Origin: Cephalothrix simula
Taxonomy: Eukaryota; Nemertea; Palaeonemertea; Archinemertea; Cephalotrichidae
NCBI GenBank assembly: GCA_035591015.1
Contig: JAXIUW010042229.1
Location: 1-14,858, forward strand
Reading direction: 5' to 3'
DNA: 14,858 bases
The position numbers and the translations under genes were made by a program. The first letter of the stretch is position 1; the number at the start of each line of letters is the position of its first letter. The notes under the pieces are model-generated. The model worked only from the letters and a program-made list of their open reading frames with translations, made no database searches and was not told the DNA's origin. Below, piece after piece: positions 1-7,499 of the stretch.

Positions 1-600
1 CGATTCTCTGTTACTGCTATAAGAGATTCATCTCCTGGAAAAATATATACGAATTTTTTTTACCATTTTCGGCGGGGGCCCCCTTTAGGTCGGGGCCCGT
101 GGAGCCTGACGCCACTGATCTGACGTTTATCCCTGGGGGCTTTGTCACGCTGTATAAAATGTACGGCCCAGACTTGCCGTGGTGGACAGCCTGATCTTGA
201 ATCTGCAACTTGGTATCAAAGTACTATACCTAATACACAACAAGTAAAAATCGCGAAATACCAGATTGTATACACGTAGTAGTAATTTAGGGACGTCTAG
301 TCGATTATATGCGCAGACTAATTCAACATTGTTTAACACCGTTCTATTGTGTACATGGGGTTAGTAATGTGTACGGCAGTGCATCTCAAGACAGCTCAAG
401 ACAATTCGTGGAACCATCCTTGGCCAAGAGGGTTGATGTTGTCTGTTCGCCTTTAATTCATCAGGAGCGGTGAATGAGTGAATTAAGCTTGGATAGTCAG
501 ATAGTGACACATCAAACCCATTGGCCAAGGATGTTCGTGGAACAGAAAAGACCCCAAGGCGCGAGTTCTCCAGAGAAGGAACCGACGTGCGTCGCTAACG
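1..600. other. Unassigned AT-rich sequence with a GC-rich island near 70-140
   Basis: I see no gene here. A GC-rich island at about 70-140 contains the perfect palindrome GGGGGCCCCC (74-83) and a second GGGGCCC a few bases on. The stretch 119-170 (beginning GACGTTTATC) resembles 9203-9255, so part of this region is probably an old dispersed repeat. Short overlapping open frames on both strands at 474-692 have no recognisable domain, no splice context I trust, and run into the foldback element that follows. I read them as chance frames. Confidence 0.5.
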
Positions 601-604
601 TCGA

Positions 605-988
605 TTTGGCTCCTCCAGGCCACATATTTGAATCCGGTGTAAATACGTTCAGTGTCGCTGATGGTTAGTGGCCTCTTCGTAATATACCCCATAACAAATT
701 GTATAGCTTCAGTCGGACACTGGCAACTGGCTTTTAATGTCCTACCTTTCCTATTTAAATATACATATACATGCCGGTGTAACGGTTTGCCGTCTCCCCT
801 GGCATTCAGTGTCCGGCATGTACATTTAAATAGGAAAGGTAGGACAATAAAAGCCGATTGCCAGTGTCCGACGAAAAAGCCACACTATCTGTTTTTTGTA
901 TATGTTATACTACGTAGAGGACACTATTCACCAAGGGACACTGAGCGTATTCACACCGGACACTGAACGTCGGAGGACACGGCAAACC
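605..988. mobile_element. Long foldback (inverted-repeat) element, MITE-like
   Basis: The stretch 633-777 is complementary, with mismatches and small gaps, to 814-960. The best-preserved block is 712-777 against 814-872, sharing TCGGACACTGGCAA and CCTACCTTTCCTATTTAAAT. The outer block 633-660 pairs with 933-960 (TCCGGTGT-AATACG-TCAGTGTC). In addition 784-814 (GGTTTGCCGT...CAGTGTCC) is complementary to 958-988, so the right arm is itself bounded by 31-bp inverted ends. A weaker match to that end lies at about 605-632, which gives the proposed left border. Transcribed, this would form a hairpin of over 300 nt. No transposase is encoded; the 104-codon frame at 652-966 is a by-product of the repeat. 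This is a non-autonomous DNA element, superfamily unknown. I could not define a target-site duplication. Confidence 0.75.
712..872. repeat. Best-conserved inverted-repeat core of the foldback element
   Basis: Left arm 712-777 and right arm 814-872 are separated by a loop of about 36 bases. By eye about nine positions in ten pair across the arms, apart from a small insertion near 762-767. This is the part most likely to fold in RNA or to extrude in DNA. Confidence 0.85.
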
Positions 989-1486
989 AAAGCGTGTTTT
1001 GGGGTGACAATGTTTTGGGATCATTGGCTGCTTATTCTATTTGCTCTCCTATCACCACTGGTTTTTTGCACTTGCTACAGAAGTATATACGAGTACCTGT
1101 ACATCCTAAAGGCTTGGTAATCATTATTGAGATACTCCTTTTCGGATATAAATCATTTGCTGGTCGACTAAGGCAGTAATTTACAATTTAGAAAAGAAAA
1201 ATGGCTTTCTGTTATTTGATCGCGAATTTCGGTCAGACTTGTAAAATGGGGGAAAATACCGCTGTGAAGTCGTTATGTGTGGTGTCATCATGTAAGCGAT
1301 GTTTTCTTGAATTTGAGCAAGATATCTCATCATGATGATGTTGCTGCTAATGGTTTGTTTTCGGCCATATAATTGTATTATAGACATACACAGATGAAAT
1401 GAAATGTCATCGACTTTTGCTATTTTCTATATACCGCTAAACGAGAGGGACACCCCAAAAAAGTGTACGAAGATTCTGGATTTTCG
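989..1486. other. Unassigned intergenic or intronic sequence
   Basis: There is no gene or repeat I can support. Overlapping short frames at 896-1179 and 1181-1387 have no hydrophobic, repeat or motif structure that suggests a protein. Confidence 0.4.
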
Positions 1487-1784
1487 GATTTCGCAAAATC
1501 TTCGAGAACATTTTAAGATTTCACGAAATCTTAAGATTTTTTTTCAAAAACTGTCGAAGATTTCGCAAAATTACGATACCTTAGCCAAAATTTTAACGGT
1601 TTTGATTCATAGAATTCGTGAGATAGTCTAGTTTACTATAGAAAACTAATATCTCAACATTTGCCATGTTTCGATATCGTTGGTTATAGCACACGTGTGG
1701 GGGGGGGTATAAACAACTGTCTTTTAAAATAGACTAGAGATAGTCTAGTATTTTGTAAGATTTTCCAAGGTTTCGCGAAATCTT
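1487..1784. repeat. Cluster of four TTTCGCGAAA-type palindromes
   Basis: The motif AAGATTTCGCGAAATCTT recurs in variant form at 1487-1502, 1513-1534 (near-perfect 22-bp palindrome), 1556-1572 and 1769-1784 (core TTTCGCGAAA perfect at 1771-1780). Spacing between the first three is about 26 and 43 bp. A second short motif, TAGTCTAG, appears at about 1624 and 1742. The palindromic core resembles E2F-type sites (TTTSGCGC), but nothing else here argues for a promoter. A decayed tandem repeat is the simpler reading. Confidence 0.55.
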
Positions 1785-1861
1785 TCAAGATCAGTTTATA
1801 ACGCTGACTGGGGCACCCAGCATTTATCTCTCGCGATCTGCCGATGGTAAGAAGCCCTTTT

Positions 1862-1871
1862 ATGACGTCAT
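1862..1871. promoter_or_regulatory. CRE-like palindrome ATGACGTCAT
   Basis: A perfect ten-base palindrome containing TGACGTCA, the full cAMP-response/ATF site. The same ten bases recur at 14843-14852, and the eight-base core recurs twice in the minisatellite at 8186 and 8238. Binding is not shown. It lies just outside the left arm of the element at 1891-2400 and could belong to it. Confidence 0.35.
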
Positions 1872-2046
1872 GACCTAGTAGTTCAGCCAGGACTGAAAAT
1901 TGGGATATGGGCTGAGCACGGCTGAGCAACCTTAAAAGCCCTCCCGTCGGTTACTCATATTAGCGTGAGATTAATCCCCAAGACCTATATTTTTGGAAAT
2001 AAGATATATTATTATAAACATTATTTTGTAATAATAATGTGCTATC

Positions 2047-2093
2047 TAATTTTACAGTGTGCTTATACGGTGCATTGTAATTTTACAGTGTGC
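2047..2093 (+). repeat. 31-bp tandem duplication
   Basis: TAATTTTACAGTGTGC occurs exactly at 2047-2062 and 2078-2093, followed each time by a similar ATACGGT stretch. The period is 31 bp. Confidence 0.85.
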
Positions 2094-2203
2094 AATACGG
2101 TTGGGATTTCTTGGGCTTAATGTTAAAAAAATGACTAATTCCGATTTTTGCAATTTTTTGGCGCGCTATGAATACCCATACATTTTTTAAAGGTCACTGA
2201 AAG

Positions 2204-2233
2204 TTGGTGCAAATGTGCATACATTTGTACCAA
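2204..2233. repeat. 13-bp stem with GCAT tetraloop
   Basis: TTGGTGCAAATGT (2204-2216) pairs with ACATTTGTACCAA (2221-2233). All positions pair if one G-T is allowed, around a four-base loop. It sits in the interior of the family A element. It could be a cruciform-prone site or an RNA hairpin; I see no terminator context. Confidence 0.75.
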
Positions 2234-2400
2234 TCACATTTTGCGCCACCATTTCCCGCCAGGTGGTGGTTTGACATATTTTTTCACGTCCTTTCCAAAA
2301 ATATATGACTTAGGGAGTTAACGTCACGCTAATAGAGAAACTTTTTCAACCGATGGGGACTTTTTTCAGCATTTCTCAGCCCACATCCAATTTTTCGTTC

Positions 2401-3056
2401 CTTTTGTTTTCTGATTATTTTTATCGAAAAAAAAATGAAATATCAATTTTTGCGCGTCTAAGTTGCTAGATATCCTTGATGATATTTGCAAGAGAATGCC
2501 AGTCTATATATTTTGTTATTTTATACTCTAATATACCATACAAAATGTCATTTATTGGACATCAGTAATGAATAAACGAGAGGCAATTTTATTGATGCAT
2601 TCTGTAAATCGAATGTTTATCAATAGCTTCATTTGGCTGAATGACTATTTCCTTCCAAAATGACTATGATCGGAATGTACGTTCTATTTGCAAAAATTGC
2701 GGATATGTCCATGCTGATTAAGCATCAATAACTTGTTATCTTTCTGTAATGATATGATAAATGTCAAGGACATGACAACAATTACACATTCAAAGGTGCA
2801 AATTTTATTGTCTTTGCTGACAAAAAAATTAATCTCAATATCCTTGACCTTCGACCTTAGAATATGGTCAAGGTTACCCAACCCAAGGCCTTATGGTATA
2901 ACACGCGATACGCGACGCGAATTGAAATTACGCGATTAGGAAAGTACGCCAATTATCCAAAATGCTCAAAATAAAATTAATTACATGTATATTCTATTTC
3001 TACCTATATAATCCCTTTTTAGACCAATTTTCACACCAAACAATTTTTTCCTACCT
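2401..3056. other. Unassigned AT-rich sequence
   Basis: I see no gene or element. Two points stand out. A CpG-dense patch at 2903-2937 repeats CGCGA/ACGCG four times in otherwise AT-rich DNA. A TACATGTA palindrome lies at 2982-2989. The small frames at 2684-2939 on both strands lack protein-like features. Confidence 0.4.
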
Positions 3057-3292
3057 TAACAAATAAAGCACTTTTTTATTTCCTGATTTTCTCTTCCGAA
3101 AACATCGTCGAGTGTGTCCGCGCCCCTGTTTTTCTCGCCCCTGTGCGCTGAAGCCCCTGACACCCTTGAGCCCCTTGGGCGTAAGGGGCGAGCCAGGGCC
3201 CTCGGGCCTGGCTTTGGCGCGAACACACACGAAGATTTTTTCGGAGGAGAAAATTATGAAAATTGAAATAAAAATGCGCTTTTTAGTCGTTA
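3057..3292. mobile_element. Compact MITE with inverted ends and GC-rich core
   Basis: The left arm, about 3057-3124, is the inverted complement of the right arm, about 3216-3292. Shared blocks are TAAC, AAAGC, TTTTTATTTC, ATTTTCTC-TCCGAAAA, GTGTGT and CGCGCC. The core between the arms (3125-3215) is GC-rich, unlike its surroundings, and carries two hairpins (3170-3189 and 3191-3213). The trinucleotide CCT directly borders both ends, a possible 3-bp target duplication but weak. Overlapping 76- and 92-codon frames on opposite strands are proline/glycine-rich products of the GC core, and I do not call them genes. Confidence 0.75.
3170..3213. repeat. Two adjacent GC-rich hairpins in the MITE core
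   Basis: GCCCCTT (3170-3176) pairs perfectly with AAGGGGC (3183-3189) across a six-base loop. Two bases further on, AGCCAGG (3191-3197) pairs with CCTGGCT (3207-3213), and the stem continues inside with one mismatch. The element is therefore a nested foldback. Confidence 0.8.
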
Positions 3293-3504
3293 CCTGGTTT
3301 TTAATATTATGCAAATGTATTGAAAACATTTTATTTTTTTAGATTCAAAATGGCCGCACGAGGGACCAATACAGATATAATGTGCTCTTAAACATTAAGG
3401 GTCAGGATATGCATGATTGTGAAAAATGTTACCATACATGTATTACATAAGATACGTGTTGTTGGCCATCTATAGATTAGATTTATAAGTGCTTCCAAAT
3501 CGTT

Positions 3505-3512
3505 TATAAAAA
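3505..3512 (+). promoter_or_regulatory. TATA-like box upstream of candidate first exon
   Basis: TATAAAAA lies 50 bp upstream of the candidate start codon at 3555. A start site about 25-30 bp downstream (near 3532-3542) would give a 5' leader of about 15-20 nt and would exclude the in-frame ATG at 3525. TATA-like strings are common in AT-rich DNA, so this counts only together with the exon evidence. Confidence 0.35.
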
Positions 3513-3554
3513 GCGACTTCAAATATGCAAAGGACCCAGACCAGCGACGGAAAC

Positions 3555-3617
3555 ATGGCCACTAGAAGAGGATCGACAACTCCTACGGGTGGAACTAGAG
3601 CGCTTCTAATTCAAAAG
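3555..3617 (+). CDS. Candidate first coding exon, 21 codons, ending at a splice donor; product unknown
   Basis: The frame opens with ATG in a strong animal start context (GAAACATGG: A at -3, G at +4). It encodes MATRRGSTTP...ALLIQK and ends in phase 0 at AAG|GTAAGAATC, a good eukaryotic donor, at 3617/3618. It is relatively GC- and CpG-rich against AT-rich flanks. The frame is closed upstream by TAA at 3507-3509, and an upstream in-frame ATG at 3525 has a poorer context. If the donor were not used, translation would stop at TAG 3645. The N-terminus is basic and Ser/Thr-rich, then hydrophobic; I do not recognise the family. A possible acceptor at 3710-3711 would add 19 in-frame codons ending at a stop, making a 40-residue peptide, but that is not significant by itself. 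The next exon may lie outside the window. No other element overlaps it, so it is my best gene candidate, though short enough to be chance. Confidence 0.4.
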
Positions 3618-3879
3618 GTAAGAATCCTACATGCATCTTTAATTTAGACCTTTGCAGCCTTCTATAAAAATAATCGCTGTGGTTTACTACGGTATATCTC
3701 TATTATTATAGGGTACCGCGCTACTTTCCATAGCCAGAAAAATTAAAAACCTCTGTGTCGCTGAAACTTAGGGTATCGATTGAATTTTGCCTCGTCTATA
3801 CATATTCTTATTTTAAAAAAATCAATACTCACAGTTTTTGAGACAAGCGCATCCTCATAGTTGCAAGAAATGCAACTGA
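3618..3879 (+). other. Putative start of intron 1, otherwise unassigned
   Basis: If the exon at 3555-3617 is real, this is intronic. A pyrimidine-rich stretch ending in AG at 3710-3711 is a possible acceptor with phase-0 continuation of 19 codons to a TAG. I see nothing else that is supported. Confidence 0.3.
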
Positions 3880-4365
3880 CAGCAAAATTAAAAAATGGGC
3901 ATTCCATTTGAGTAATTGGGTGCATGTTACTCTCTGCTTGTAATACATTGGTATGTCCTAAACCCAACCCTTCTCGAGGTATTAGGGATTAAAATTCCGA
4001 AAATGACTTGACCTCAAAGAGTTGGTTTAGAGCATATAAATGGACAGATAGAAATATGCCCTCTGTTAGTATAATGGTATGGTATGGTTTGGTTCCAAAT
4101 TTGGCACATGAACCAGCAGACAAAATATCGGAAAAACCAAACTTAAACAAAATTATGCTTAAACTTGGTAAAACTCAGTAGAAATCGCAGCAAAAGTATG
4201 ATGTTTCTGTTTGTCTGTAATACATTTATATGATCTAAACCCAAGCCTTTTTGAGATAGAGCTGCTGCAAAAGCCGACTTTGGGAATTTCAATCGCTAAG
4301 ATCTCGAAAAGAGTTTGGTTAAGGGCATAAAAATATATTAAGAACATGCACCAAATTAGTGGAAT
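3880..4365. repeat. Two diverged direct copies, 277 bp apart
   Basis: Copy I, about 3880-4085, and copy II, about 4155-4365, align in the same order. TGTAATACATT falls at 3939 and 4216, then -TATG-, CTAAACCCAA, CCTT-T-GAG, GGGA/AATT, AAAGAGT-TGGTT, AGGGCATA-AAA/AGAGCATATAAA, and a final TTAGT-TAAT/TTAGTGGAAT. Copy II carries an insertion at about 4259-4280. Minus-strand frames of 74 and 62 codons cross both copies but share little at the residue level, so selection for protein is unlikely. This is an old tandem duplication or a two-unit repeat array. Confidence 0.65.
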
Positions 4366-4489
4366 AGCATCTTATTTTCCAATTTCATTCAAGTTGGATT
4401 TCTTGCGCTTGTCTTTTCAAAAATTCCAGCGAGAGTATTTTTTTTTTACCTTATTCCGGCTATGAGACACCAGTCACCAATTGTGTATT

Positions 4490-4730
4490 CAGTACCCTGC
4501 AGAATAAAGTTGCCTACCGAATGGCGGATTACCGAAATGCGGATTTCCGCCTAAAATGATTCCGCTTTTCGCTTTTCGCCCTTTGTTGACAATGTGATTT
4601 AACATTCCACAATACCTAAAAGCGGAAAGCGGAATTCCGCATTCCGACTTTAGAATTCAGAGTTCCGCCTCAAAAAGATGGTAGCGGATTATCGAATCGC
4701 TCCGATAGGCAACTTTTTTGCAGGGTACTG
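4490..4730. mobile_element. 241-bp foldback MITE with CAGTACCCTGCA ends
   Basis: Both ends read inward CAGTACCCTGCA, a short A-rich variable stretch, then AAAGTTGCCTA-CG. Pairing continues inward: GCGGATTTCCGC (4539-4550) in the left half faces the perfect palindrome GCGGAATTCCGC (4629-4640) in the right half. CCGCTTTTCGC and GCGGAAAGCGG also face each other. The centre (about 4583-4612) has a short stem. TATT directly borders the element on both sides (4486-4489 and 4731-4734), a possible 4-bp target duplication; an 8-bp hAT-type or plain TA duplication is not visible. It encodes nothing and is non-autonomous. The full-length imperfect hairpin is unusually well kept. Confidence 0.85.
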
Positions 4731-5210
4731 TATTTACTTTTTGCAGTTCCAATTCCCATCAGATATTTAATGGTGATTTTGAATTTTATTTCATTACTTG
4801 GTAAACATACTAGAATCCCCTTAATTATACTCTCTAGTAAATTATCTGCTCCTAATCATCGATTGCCTCGTAACACACATCTTCCTTAATTAGTGTATTC
4901 AGTTGGGATTATCTGTTAAGATTGGATTCAGTGACTGTCTCCAACTCGCGTATTAAACTCTATCAATCTTAAAAAGTCAGTTCTTTGGAAAAATTTAAGG
5001 GTCGCCAGCAATTTCTCTCTCACTCTCACAACGTTGGAAAAGGATAATTTGTTAATAAAAACATATTCGATCAACCCCGCCCTCGTGTGGTGTCGCTCCT
5101 AATATTTGACCGTTCGTATACTAGAGTAGAGTAGAAAAAGGACTATAACCACTGAAAAAACAGGTTAGAACTCCTGGAAAACCAGTAAATATGTTAGACA
5201 GGATTGGTCT
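4731..5210. other. Unassigned AT-rich sequence
   Basis: I find no gene, repeat or strong inverted structure here. Confidence 0.4.
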
Positions 5211-5314
5211 GGATACGCCTCGAAAGGCTTAGATTCTCTCGAGGTTTTTGGAGGCCGGATTAGCCTCCAATCAAGGTAATTATCAGGCAAGCCTTACTAG
5301 AGGCTTATCCTGGC
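5211..5314. repeat. Three short hairpins in a row, part of a larger foldback
   Basis: CCTCGA (5218-5223) faces TCGAGG (5239-5244). GGAGGC (5250-5255) faces GCCTCC (5263-5268). AAGCCT (5289-5294) faces AGGCTT (5301-5306). In addition GGATACGCCTC-AAAGGCTT at 5211-5230 is the inverted relative of 5288-5310. The pattern fits a decayed foldback transposon, but the borders cannot be fixed. Confidence 0.6.
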
Positions 5315-5652
5315 AATTTTTCAGGCTTGGTCAGGCATATTTAAATAAAAAATAAAGATCTGAAATTTTTCATCTAGTCAGCGGTGGAAATATGAGTTTA
5401 TCTTGAAGTTGCATTACATGACTTCATTTGTTCGCTCCCCTTTTATATCAGAAATATCGAAAAAGCTATCGTAAAATGATAGAAAATTTTTCTCGGGGTC
5501 CTTAAGATCTAGCTAAGGAGATGGGCCATTCGTCGCTCGACACCCATTGTTAATGTTACGCCTGCAATTGTATAAAGAAGACTTAATTAGGTCCCTTCAT
5601 ATTTTCCGTCCATTATATTATACTAATAATACTATAGGTAGTTCAAAAATAT
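5315..5652. other. Unassigned AT-rich sequence
   Basis: No gene is recognised. Small stems such as CTATC/GATAG near 5466-5482 are within chance. The 70-codon frame at 5547-5759 runs through the foldback at 5653-5769, so I reject it as a gene. Confidence 0.4.
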
Positions 5653-5769
5653 GGATTTTCAAGGTCCGCAGTTTTGACCGAGGTTTTTATTTGACGGAGC
5701 GCGAAGCGCGATGTACAATAAAACCCGAGGTTAAAACTAAGGGGCTAAGGGCCAATTGAAAATCTATCC
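5653..5769. mobile_element. Foldback element with GCGC-GAA-GCGC apical hairpin
   Basis: The left arm 5653-5692 is complementary to 5717-5769, sharing GATTTTCAA, AGTTTT-ACC and GGTTTTATT, with insertions in the right arm. The loop contains GCGC (5699-5702) and GCGC (5706-5709) around GAA, a tight GC stem in AT-rich DNA. It is probably a small MITE or the remnant of one. Confidence 0.65.
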
Positions 5770-5774
5770 TTTTT

Positions 5775-5880
5775 AAGTAAAAAATAGTTAGGATTACTAA
5801 TTTTATTGTTAATTTTCATTTTTTACTTGGTAACGGCCCAATCAATATACATAGCAACGGGCTAATATTGATATTGCCCC
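5775..5880. repeat. Two further hairpins next to the foldback
   Basis: AAGTAAAAAAT (5775-5785) pairs perfectly over 11 bp with ATTTTTTACTT (5818-5828). ATCAATAT (5841-5848) pairs perfectly over 8 bp with ATATTGAT (5865-5872). Both could belong to the same element as 5653-5769. Confidence 0.6.
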
Positions 5881-6689
5881 GCTTGACCGGGCATTATATA
5901 TTTCGTACTTTTCTTCGCATTAATGGCTACATATTTCGAGAAAACAATAAATATATATGTTATTATAAATTATTTTTACTGGAACTTTAATAAGAATATC
6001 TTTAACTCGATAAGCTTCTATTGTGAACCTCACATGACTTTTATTTATAAATTTTATAATCTATATTTCAAGATATTTTGTTAAACCTTTATTTTAAAAT
6101 CGACCAGAAGCCTTTTTTAGAGTTAGGATAGTCCATTTAAAGGTTGCGCTATTTTTTATTTGCCTTTTCAACCTTTGGAGATTCTTTTTTTGAAAGGTAA
6201 ACTAGTTTACTGGTACATGTTATATTGCCTCTTATCCAGTATAATTTTCCACAAAAATTAGTTATATTTTGGGAACCAACTTTTTGATTTTCATCACCTA
6301 TCTTCAAAAATCATCAAAATTAAACACCGCCTTTATGCTTGAACTTTCATAAGGGTAATCAGGAGCAGGCGTTCCCCCTCTGTATGGTTCATACATTTTT
6401 ATGTAGGCTTTATTAGCCATTAACTTTTAAATCATTTCATTGTAATTTTTCATCCTCATTTATGATAAATCATCTTTTTGAAACTACATGTATTATGACT
6501 GTTAGATGTTTGGATTTTCGTTTGCATCCAATTAAGGTAGTCTTCATCTTTCAATTTGTATACTTTTAGGTTGAAAAAATATTCCACCACCTTAGAGTAG
6601 AGCATTATTAAGATTAGATTTTGTAAAATCTATGTTCTAACACGCGTTCCTGCCGTTCCATCACCCTCAATTAGCAGATTTTTAAGTTT
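5881..6689. other. Unassigned AT-rich sequence
   Basis: No gene, RNA or repeat is recognised over some 800 bp. It has high A+T, many short homopolymers and one TACATGTA at 6485-6492. Confidence 0.45.
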
Positions 6690-6979
6690 TTATTGTATAA
6701 AAAGTGACAAAATCAGGGAATTTTTATTTTTCAACGTTCTGCAATAAATTTTTGTCGCTTTACGCATAAAAATCTTTGTGGTTATTTTGGAATTATGTTG
6801 CTTAACGCATAAAAAATCGTTGCTGTTACTGTTATCATAACTTTATGTCGCTTATCAATATTTTTTAAATATTGATATGCTAACGCATATCCTGAAAAAT
6901 CAGGGTATTTTTTGCGAAGGGTCCTGGAAATCAGGAAAAAGTCAGGTAAAGTGAAAATCTTGGAACAGTGGCAACCCTG
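6690..6979 (+). mobile_element. hAT-like non-autonomous element, family B copy 1 (left end missing)
   Basis: This is a diverged copy of the element at 9927-10302 in the same orientation. It shares TCTGCAATAAA, TTTGTCGCTT, ACGCATAAAAAT, TTATCATAA, TATGTCGCTT, GCTAACGCAT, CCTGAAAAA and the end block TGAAAATCTTGGAACAGTG. The right end (6966-6979) reads CAGTGGCAACCCTG, whose complement CAGGGTTGCCACTG has the CAGGG start typical of hAT elements. I find no matching left terminus before 6690, so this copy seems 5'-truncated. Inside are three diverged units beginning TGTCGCTT or TGTTGCTT at 6753, 6796 and 6846. It has no coding capacity. Confidence 0.75.
6853..6877. repeat. Perfect 11-bp stem, 3-base loop, inside family B copy 1
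   Basis: TATCAATATTT (6853-6863) is perfectly complementary to AAATATTGATA (6867-6877). The matching place in copy 2 (about 10171-10195) is degraded, so the stem was either kept or formed only in this copy. Confidence 0.8.
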
Positions 6980-7448
6980 ATTTTGGGCGACCTTGAAAAA
7001 GGGTGGAAACTAGAAATAAACACATAAGCATTGATTGCTAACAAATTAAGAAATCTGAGACATCAACTTTTCTTATAAAACAATTATTTAGTATATTTAG
7101 ATATGCTTTTAGATACATTTTCTTTGCTATTTTATCCGAGTAGGATGGTTAAAATCCATATTGTTTGGGTAGGTATATTTGTGGGAATTTACTTTTTTCA
7201 TTTAAAGATCATTAAATAGTAGAATCCGATTGGCGCAATGTGATACAGAAAGATAAACTGGCAAACACAAAAAACATTCTTCATCGAAAAATCGGGTGTA
7301 GCTCTTTTCTTCGAAAGTGCGCGAAGGCCTATTCTTCGCGTCGAAGAACAATAATTATTATTCCACTTCGAATTTTTGGAATCCCTATAAATACCTATCT
7401 CTTCGCCTATTAGGGTTTACCATGTCCCCAATTTATGGGTCAGTCTGA
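6980..7448. other. Unassigned AT-rich sequence with one hairpin
   Basis: I see no gene. At 7307-7348 TTCTTCGA plus CGCGAAG pair with CTTCGCG plus TCGAAGAA, giving a 15-bp stem with a five-base bulge and a seven-base loop. This is the only strong structure here. Confidence 0.5.
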
Positions 7449-7472
7449 CAGGGGCGTATCTTGGTTAGGGGG
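7449..7472 (+). repeat. hAT-like terminal sequence, partner end not found
   Basis: CAGGGGCGTATCTTGG followed by a G-run resembles the start of many invertebrate hAT elements (CAGGGGCGT/G-G-CC-GG). A similar string occurs at 11926. No inverted partner is visible downstream, so the element is unbounded or the match is chance. Confidence 0.3.
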
Positions 7473-7499
7473 ACCATCCGTTCTTGAACCCGCCGAAAA

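Larger units (their letters stand above)
1891..2400. mobile_element. Long-terminal-inverted-repeat MITE-like element, family A copy 1
   Basis: The left arm, about 1891-1999, is the inverted complement of the right arm, about 2289-2400. Shared blocks running inward from the left are GAAAATTGG, GGGCTGAG, TCGGTT, TATTAGCGTGA, and finally TATATTTTTGGAAA. Small insertions separate the blocks. The interior of about 290 bp is AT-rich and non-coding. It holds a tandem duplication at 2047-2093 and a hairpin at 2204-2233. The right half (2235-2400) is repeated, diverged, at 13774-13960, so this is a dispersed family and not a chance palindrome. No transposase is present, and the superfamily and target-site duplication are unresolved. 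Confidence 0.7.

Noticed and set aside
652-966. 104-codon plus-strand frame
   Set aside because: It lies wholly within the foldback element and its sequence is dictated by the inverted repeat.
3051-3342. Overlapping 92- and 76-codon frames with proline-rich residues
   Set aside because: They are products of the GC-rich MITE core read on both strands.
3342-3450. Possible exon after a strong TTTTTTTAG acceptor
   Set aside because: It is open for only 35 codons, no good donor follows, and the ATG frame inside stops after 13 codons.
5168-5233. Open frame after ACAG that looks exon-like for 22 codons
   Set aside because: It has a poor polypyrimidine tract, stops quickly, and overlaps the hairpin cluster.
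5547-5759. 70-codon frame
   Set aside because: It runs through a foldback element and has no protein features.
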